Below are positions 56,516 through 64,000 of a DNA stretch of 64,000 nucleotides, in pieces. Within the stretch, counting starts at the first letter, position 1; every line of letters begins with the position of its first letter. Position numbers and translations under genes: made by a program. The DNA comes from Xenopus tropicalis (Eukaryota > Chordata > Amphibia > Anura > Pipidae). The notes under the pieces are model-generated. The model saw nothing but the letters and a program-made list of their open reading frames with translations, searched no databases and was not told the DNA's origin. The DNA is taken from the NCBI RefSeq assembly GCF_000004195.4, contig NC_030683.2, positions 51,163,358-51,227,357 of the forward strand. Direction: 5' to 3'.

Positions 56516-57084
56516 TGAAAATGAGTCTGTAGCCTTTATCTATAGGATATAACAGGGGCAGCTGGAATGTTGTCCAAATACACATATAGCTAGCCTAGCA
56601 GCTCTGCATGGACAAAATCATCTATACAGAGATTAATTCAGAGACTTAAACCTAGGAAAATTTGAGTTCATAATCTGACAACAGGCTGCTGAAATAAGTG
56701 ACTATATCTATGGAAATACTGTGCAATAGACAGACTTAATAAAGCAAAGTTACTGTGTTCAGGCTCTGCACCCATTCCTGACTGGGTCCCACAGCTCTCT
56801 CTGTATACTCTAATTACAGCTCTCTGTATACTGTAATAAATTGCAATTAGCAGTAGCTCAGTGTCACAGCCTGGAATTTCATACAATATAATACAGAGGA
56901 TACATTTTGGGCCCAGGCTGATTTCCATGCTGCAGTGAGTGACTACATTAAGATTAACTGCTCTAAAACAGTTAATATAGAGCAAGAGACTAACCAGTAG
57001 CCTGTAGCCTGTCCAAATAACTCCCAAAGCCTCCAGTATAGAGAGGAGTTTGAATATAGAGCAGCTATAAATTCATATTACAGA
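56516..57084. other. unclassified sequence, perhaps continuing the fold-back element
   Basis: A short tandem duplication cagctctctgtatact occurs near 56798-56835. No coding or known repeat is recognised. Confidence 0.3.
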
Positions 57085-57320
57085 GAGAGCTGTGCCTGTT
57101 TCTACCTGCTCAGTAGATAAGAAAGTGAGTGCTTCTTTTCCTGACATCATATCCATCTCTTTCTCCGCCCCCAGCCCAGCTTTCTCCTGCCTTAACTATT
57201 TCCTTTTAACTAATCACTGTTGCACCTGATTCTGCCAATCTCTAAACATAAACCAGTGTAATCTGGCTGCTGGTCATTCAGATCCCTTGTCATGCAGCCC
57301 CTACACTTATAGCTCCAGGG
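57085..57320 (+). repeat. interspersed repeat, copy B
   Basis: Homologous to 26975-27200 in the same order (ctacctgctcagtagataag, tgacatcatatcc, aacataaaccagtgtaatc, cttgtcatgcagcccct). Confidence 0.75.
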
Positions 57321-60300
57321 CTAGAGGGGCCTTGATAGAGCTTAAAAATAAAAATAAAAAGCTAGTAGAAATAAAACAATGAGGAGAGAAAAATATATAA
57401 TCATATTGAAAGATATTTACAAAATTTGACACCAAATTATAAGATGGTACAAGGCCCTCATTACTCAATGTATCAATCTGTTTGCAATTTATATACCCTT
57501 ATGTACAGCACTACGGAAAATGCTGGTGCTTTAATTTAATGTAACAATTATAATATGAATAAAAATAAATATTAATACCAACCACGTGTCAATTGTTTAA
57601 TGACTTGTTGGCAAACAATGCAGACGTCACACCAGAAACCATAGTGCTGGTATACACTTTATACAAAAAAATATATAAAAATATGTTTCTGTAGTTTTTC
57701 ACTAATCGATGAGCAAGTTAGTTCGAAAACAAAAGCAGTACAGTAGAGTAAAGTTCATGTTAATATTTTCACTTGATAAGTTAAAAATATGTACTGCTTG
57801 CCCAGTGAATAATGAAAAAGTACTTTTAGATAACATACTCACATACTCACTATAGAGTTGCAAATATGAATAGCTACATTTAAGGTTACAGTTGTACTGT
57901 AGAAATATTAAAAACCCTTTTGTACTGTATGGTTTAGCTTTTTCATAGACTTCCAACTTAGCAACCACAGTAAATCAATTTTCCGAGCAAAACATTTTCT
58001 GCAGACCACATGGGTTAGTCTTTACTTGATATTACCTTGTAAATTATTTAGGCTGTTTCATGCACTGCATCACCTTTATTCATTATTAATCAAGGCAAGT
58101 AAAAAAACTACCATATCTTCACCAGGGTGCCATTAATAACAAGGAGGGCTGGGTTAATAATCAAAGTTTTGGATGTAAAAATAAGTGGTTCATGGGCAAG
58201 GTCACTGAGATTTGATTTGGAAATATAGAATAACATTTCCAAGTCTGAAATTGTATTGTTTTAGTCTGAATTCATCAGGGTAATCTGGCGACTACACATG
58301 CAGCAAAATTGCAGAACTATTGCCCATTTTGTTGTATATGCCATATTTATTATCATGTGAGGGCAAAGTTATGTTTTTTAATCATCAGAAAAATATCCAA
58401 CAATGGGTTTTGTTTGAATAAAACGTGTGTACTTATTATGGTTGGAGGATTCTGACAAAGTACATGTATGAAGGCTCATTCTCGAATGCAACCATAAGTG
58501 CCGCATAATAAAAAGGACACAAAGTTGTTTGTGGATTGATACAGTACTACCAAAACACTCTGTGTGCTTGCTAAGTGCTATTGTACCTGCCCAGTTTGCT
58601 TTGATCCTGCGTAATTGCATTCATTGGCATGGGAGTAATGCCAGGGTTCTAACTGCAGTGTTAATAGCCATAACTTGCAGCAAGCAAATTACATGCTAAT
58701 GCCATCCAAACTCTAATAATGTTGACCACAACTTGTGTTTAATTCATGACAATACAGTTTTTTTAGTGGACACAATAGGTCTGAAAGTTTTGGAAATACT
58801 ATGCTGACACGCAATTAAAAACTGCACAATATACTTAAATTAGGTTTATGGTTTTTGACAAGTCTTTGGCATTGTGTAACTGTAATATTAGCCAGTAGAA
58901 GTATATCAAGGTTATTCAGTAACACAGGTGCCACCCCCACATATCACTGCATTTACCTATATCAAGTGATCAACAAATTCCTATACAGTAAATAGTCTGA
59001 TGAAGTTAGGTTAATGAAAATGAAAGCCTCGCTAAATTGCTATGGGTTACTGCATTTGCACAAAACTATATCTGTATTATTTTTTAGTGGAAAAATGCTG
59101 AAGTCTGAATGTGTCATAGAGTTATACTAAATATAACATAAGCTAGTCTGATGTTTCAGAAATATTTTTCATAAATATATTAACTCAAACTAATTTTTTG
59201 TGTTCTTGGTGTGTAAGGCCAGCCTAACTTCCCATTTAGACAAGGCCCAAATGGTCTCTTGCTGTATATATTTCCTCTTCAGTTTCACTGAAATAGCTCC
59301 ATAGTTGAGATTGTTTTAAATACTCTTTTTTCCTGAAGATATAATAACACTTTTTACAGCAGTAAGGTTTTTTACTTTCTAAGAGATATAGACCTAACTG
59401 TAACTTTAATGTCATGTTTCAAACTGGTGAGGACAGGGAGTTAATTTTAGAAATCAAATTATAAACTAGTTGTGATAGATTGTAGCAGTGTAATTGGCTG
59501 GTGTTGCTGAACTTGAAGTCTACTGGAAGTTTAAACAATATTATAGAGTTCACATGACCATCAATTCTTTGTGGTGGACACATACACTGAACAATGTATC
59601 AGCTGAAATGTACAGCTAATTTAAGATGCATATCATTTATCATGAACTCACAAATGTACAAGTGTTTTTATTTCAGGTTAACATTATTTAATAAATCACT
59701 GGTAGAACTGATCAATATAATGCCTTTCCTAGTAATAAACATTGGATATTAGGATTTGTTAATCTATGAACGAGTAATATATGGAGGTTGTATTTGTTTT
59801 TTTTACAAACAATAGCTCAAATTAAAAGAAATACTTGTAAAAGCAATAATATACATTCCTAGCAATACAGGTAATACAGGCAAACAAAGCAATATATTAA
59901 AAATATAATATTTGTAATTATAAATGGCAAGTGTTACAAAAAGAAGATGACATTTACTGCATAGGGCTTACAATCCAACAAAATGCATACTTTATTTCAA
60001 GCAATAAACATTTATTTTCATCTGATGGTGCAATGAAAAGATTAATATGTGTTCTATCATAGTGTAATAGTGTTTGTCAAGATTTGCAAATGAATGAGTC
60101 TTTTTCTTTCAATCCACAATTCTGATAATTATTCATAGGGAACAATCTTGAGACTCCTATAAGAACAGGTGATGTATGCCAGCATCATGGGGAAAAGAAC
60201 ACGATAGATCTTAGTTAATTAATTTCTGATTACCAATGCAAAAATGCATTGTGTACCCGTACAAAAACCTTTCAGATATTAATGAAAGCACACAGCTCTT

Positions 60301-62396
60301 AGGCAAATTAAAATTGTTATTTATTTAAGAATCAAATGCCTTTATATGTGACCTTCTACATAGCATAATTAAACTAAAGTTATACATTTTCAAGAGGCTA
60401 AATTAAAATTAGCAAATATATTTGTTACTGTGCAAAATGCCAATATTATGAGGGCAAAAATAACACTGATTTGCATAGCATCATATTATAGCTAACATGG
60501 CTTGACATTTTGTGAGACAAAAAAATGTCAATAGTTTTGCGCAGAGCAAAACCACGGCTGACAATGAAATTTACTGGGTAACGGTATAGTACATATTATG
60601 AAGATGGTAGCTCTTTTGGACATGGATCTCCAGCTATACATTTAAATAGCTAGCTCTTATGTATTTTATTATACTCATTTTCATTTTATATTTGCCTGCA
60701 CCCATGATATATTTATTCCTTGGGTACACTTGTGGTGCTATATAAATACACACACATATATACACCGTGTGGCACCAATACTGCTCTCTATCTGTCCATA
60801 TCTAGATCTTGTTTTCTGACTGGGATCAGCAGCTGCAGGTTAATCCAACAGGTTGGAGAGGTAATTAGGAGATATAGCATGCTTTGTTTTATTTAAACGA
60901 AGCAGCACATTAACCCTAAATAAACCTATTGTGTACAATCCAGAGAAATGACTAGGACCATTAATATTTGCTGGACACAATAATCTGTTATGGGGGACCT
61001 GTACATAAAATGCTTAAATTTTAATAATTGCGATCTGTACTTTGGCATGCTTATTAACAGGGCATAATTCGTGATTTTGTGTATTTGCTTTAATAGAGAC
61101 AAATGATTACCTTCATGCATCTTGAGAGCTGCCCCATGCACTTATGTGTATTTGGAATTATATGACTGTGATTCATTTTTGATTAGCATTATTTCATTTA
61201 TTCACAATAATTAATTAACTCCATATCCTTTGAACAGTTAGCTGCATACAAGTCATGTGAATAAGTATATGGAACTATAACTTAAATATTATCACATGCC
61301 TGATTGATTTTAGTTATCATTGCTAATTGATTTGTGTATAGGGCACCCCCATTTTGTGTTTTTGTCTGCTCAACTAGGTAGTTGCATCCAATCTATTTCT
61401 TTACTTTCCTGCTTAGTGGAAATATTTAGCTCTTTATTTAACAAATGTAGATGCTCAGCAAAAATTACTATATAGTGAGTTTTCAGCTTGCTGTTTTGTA
61501 TAGTATGATATAAAAAATTTTTGTATCTTGTACCTTTTCACGTGATAGCATTGACTCCAGTAAGCCCAGTAAATACTGAAAGGGTTATTTGGAAACATTA
61601 TTTCTCATTAGCAGGGATAAGCCTTGGGGCAGAGATGCATTATTCATTTTGGTCCCATGGAGTGGCAATTAATGTTTAAATGTGTACCTATTAAAGGTGA
61701 AAGATGTCTTTTAAATAGAAAAGGTCAGTCACGAGATATCTTTGAAACATTGCAGAGTTGCTGATCTATTGACAACAATGAAAGAGGCTATTTGTTTTAA
61801 TGAGGGGTAATCTTTGTTCATGCTAGGGTTTTTCATCATAAAAGCATCTTATTCAAGGCAAAAACAAAAAATGTGTATGCTTCCTTTATTTTGATCATAC
61901 AGAAACCATGCAGTTTTATTTTGTGATCCAACACATATCTTAAGTAAGCTCATTTTATGTAATTGACATGGATTGTATATTGTTTAAACTGGCACTGGCC
62001 ATAAGGTACATTTTTATAAAGAGAAACATGAAAGGTCTTAGAGTGTAAAACAGTTACTCTTTTTGCTGACTGAATGTTGCCCTATTATCTTTTATCACAA
62101 CCTTTTATCACAATCAGGCATGACTCAAATGAATTGTACTGAAAAGTTGGAAAGTCTGTGGGTGCCACTTTTAGTTTTGGGATCTGATTAGTATTGAATC
62201 CATCCTTTTTACAGTGAAGAAAACGCCAAAACATTATTGTTTTTGGAGAATAGGCTAGTGTCCCATGTTGGAACCTAAAAAGAGGTTTTTTTTGTGTTGT
62301 AAGAGAAGTTGTGCAAAAACAGAGAGCTATATTATTCTAGTTTCCACCCACCCAACTAAGCAGTTCTCCTGGTAGCAGAGATGGATCGAGAACAAT
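57321..62396. other. long stretch with few repeats
   Basis: Five kilobases with almost no recognised mobile DNA apart from short tail-like motifs (57503-57530, 60720-60750) and a MITE stub near 59036. Blocks at about 60930-61220 and 61600-61800 look unlike repeats and could be conserved noncoding elements. No splice-bounded exon is recognised. Confidence 0.35.
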
Positions 62397-62750
62397 TAGT
62401 GAAAGCTAATCTGTCGGCTTTGCTTTGCCATAAAATTCACGAAACAACAATAAAATTAGCGAAATGGCGAAAAATCTGCAAAATGCATTTGTTGTGGGTT
62501 TTTTTTTGCTGTCTGCGTCTTTCTTTTTATGCGACCGTGCCTATTTTGTTGCAACAGCGCCCATTTTGACACGGCCATGCCCGTTTTGATGTGGCTACGT
62601 CCAAATTGATGTGACCGTGCCCATTTTGCCACAACCACTACCAATTTGACGCAACCACAACTTTTTTGACGTGCAACGAATATTTCTGCAGCAAATTTTT
62701 GCTGAAGTTTCGTGAAACAATTCGCCGATGGTGAAATGCAGAAACTTGCT
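62397..62750 (+). mobile_element. hAT-type MITE with expanded internal tandem repeats
   Basis: The left end tagtgaaagctaatctgtc is a mutated TAGTGATGAGCGAATCTGTC. Right-end blocks aacaattcgccgatgg and gaaatgcagaaacttgct are present but the terminal repeat is lost. 62530-62660 holds seven or so degenerate units of about 20 bp (cattttgatgcggccacgcc type), more than other copies. Confidence 0.8.
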
Positions 62751-62875
62751 AGGCTTAAGGTAGGGTAATCAAGATTACAGAAAAACTAAAAATCCACTTT
62801 ATTGAGCTACAAAAAATCTACGTGTTTTTGCTAGCCTTCACTTCACAGTTGTTTGATCTAGTATCTTCACTGAAT
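62751..62875. other. short unique spacer
   Basis: Nothing recognised. Confidence 0.35.
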
Positions 62876-62885
62876 TCCTGATTCA

Positions 62886-63098
62886 GACTCCCATTCTACC
62901 AAAACCTAGGTCCCAGCCATTACAATTATGTTTTTTGTTTCTATTTGTTATTGTCCCTTACTCCTTCTTTTATTTCTATTTTTCTATTTATAATTTCATT
63001 TACCAGTTGTTTTGCTGTAGCAGAAAACTGTGCTAAGCAGTCTGCCAAATGTGAAATTAATTATAAAACCAATAAAAATTGTCAGTTTAAAAAAAAAA
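62886..63098 (+). mobile_element. poly(A)-tailed retroinsertion with target duplication
   Basis: The insert ends with ccaataaaaattgtcag and an A10 tail, and is bounded by TCCTGATTCA at both 62876-62885 and 63099-63108. Polyadenylation signal, A tail and a 10-bp duplication are the marks of LINE-machinery retrotransposition. The source is unknown: the 3' end of an L1/Tx1-like LINE or of a host mRNA are both possible. Confidence 0.75.
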
Positions 63099-63180
63099 TC
63101 CTGATTCAAGATTTAAGTCTTTAAAACTAGTTTATCTTATTTTTTTTTACTAAGTTAGTCCCTCACCACAACTAGTTTAA

Positions 63181-64000
63181 CCCTTTAAGTGCCAGCCGAA
63201 TTCGTCATTTCGGTTCCCCCCAGTGCCAGACGTTTTTTAAGCATTTTGTACTCATTCACTTTAACAATGTTTTTTGGTAGGAAAACCTCCACGAAACTAG
63301 GGAAATTATATATCGTTTTTTCGTCACTAATTGGGCTTCGACATACATACCAAATTTTATAACTTTTCTGGAGATATGATGTGTATTTTGGGTGAAATAT
63401 GTAAAAAAAAAATAAAATTATGAAAAATTTCTGTATATTTTGAGGTTTTTTTCCATAGAAAAGTTAATTTTACTCACTTTTTTTTATTGTTTGTAAAAGC
63501 CCTGATACTCCCAATTCCAACGATACCAAATATGTGGTGGTACCCCACAGTTCCTGTCCAGAAGTAACCCCCAAACTAAAGCAATACTTAGTACAATATC
63601 ACACCAGAACAAAGCGGAAAAGCGCTTGTAACAGTTAATGCAGCATAACTTATATGTAAATCTAAAATATCCCCTCATGTTTGGTATCTTTAGAAACTAC
63701 AGACCTTCACCCCCACAATCTATATATTTCCGAAAAGTGCACACCTTCAGCTATTCAGAGACACCACTCTTCTCTTTCTACATGGAAAATTGTGGCCGCA
63801 GTCCCTTGCAGAAGTTAGCGCTTTGGTCAGAAATCAAGGAAAAACTAGATACAAACCTAGATTTCTCCCCAAAATCTCCATGGCAACTACCAAAAACTTA
63901 CTAACCATCAATCTGCAAGTTCCCCTGAATAAAACGATACCCCATATGTATGGGTACACATAAAGACGTGGCCACCAAATGCCCCAAATCAGGGGCAATG
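63181..64000 (+). mobile_element. piggyBac-like element, left end; continues past window
   Basis: CCCTTTAAGTGCCAGCC directly follows TTAA (63177-63180). A CCCTTT..TGCCA terminus at TTAA is typical of piggyBac elements, including those described in Xenopus. A second agtgccagacg repeat lies about 40 bp inside. The next 750 bp has no transposase-like frame, so this may be a nonautonomous member or the untranslated part of a longer element. The right end is outside the window. Confidence 0.6.

Noticed and set aside
1..64000. Bacterial or phage features: operons, ribosome binding sites, CRISPR, attachment sites
   Set aside because: The composition, LINEs, MITEs and absence of dense coding show vertebrate nuclear DNA. 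No direct-repeat/spacer array was seen.
1..64000. tRNA, rRNA or snRNA genes
   Set aside because: No cloverleaf A/B box pairs or conserved snRNA blocks were recognised by eye; a tRNAscan or Rfam run would settle it.

Overview
This is vertebrate genomic DNA, almost certainly from a clawed frog (Xenopus). It is AT-rich, has no operon-like coding, and is packed with interspersed repeats of kinds I recognise from Xenopus: T2/Kolobok-type TTAAAGG elements, hAT miniature elements with 8-bp target duplications, a TA-flanked ACAGGTATGGGA element, CR1 LINEs ending in ATGTAACT repeats, a Penelope-like fragment, a Tc1-like transposon and a piggyBac-like end. I cannot tell X. laevis from X. tropicalis. 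No confident host gene exon, tRNA, rRNA or CRISPR is visible. The window looks like intergenic or deep intronic DNA.

Layout. 1-9 kb: sparse LINE and MITE pieces, a duplicated block (5276-5887 and 7542-7881), and a T2 MITE split by about 580 bp that carries a 75-codon open frame behind a splice-acceptor-like tract. 9-17 kb: a cluster of hAT MITEs, several with perfect or near-perfect 8-bp duplications. 17-29 kb: long unique stretches, a 1.24-kb hAT element, and two decayed L1/Tx1-like reverse transcriptase fragments. 29-41 kb: two or three LTR-like units, palindromic MITEs, and a tandem array of about 104 bp. 41.5-43.2 kb: a 1570-bp Tc1-like element whose inverted repeats differ at one base but whose transposase is dead. 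46-47.6 kb: a MITE inside a MITE with a hammerhead-like motif. 51 kb: the Penelope-like fragment, with a hammerhead ribozyme-like motif in one arm. 52.8-57.3 kb: two CR1 copies in opposite orientation, each inserted in an older repeat. 57.3-62.4 kb: mostly unique sequence. 62.4-64 kb: another hAT MITE, a poly(A)-tailed retroinsertion, and a piggyBac-type terminus running off the right edge.

What coding there is belongs to mobile elements and all of it is broken. The most interesting signals are the recurring hammerhead-ribozyme-like motifs (four or five sites, two with matching stems), the nested insertions that give a relative order of events, and several unique blocks that could be conserved noncoding elements. 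I saw no convincing previously undescribed system.
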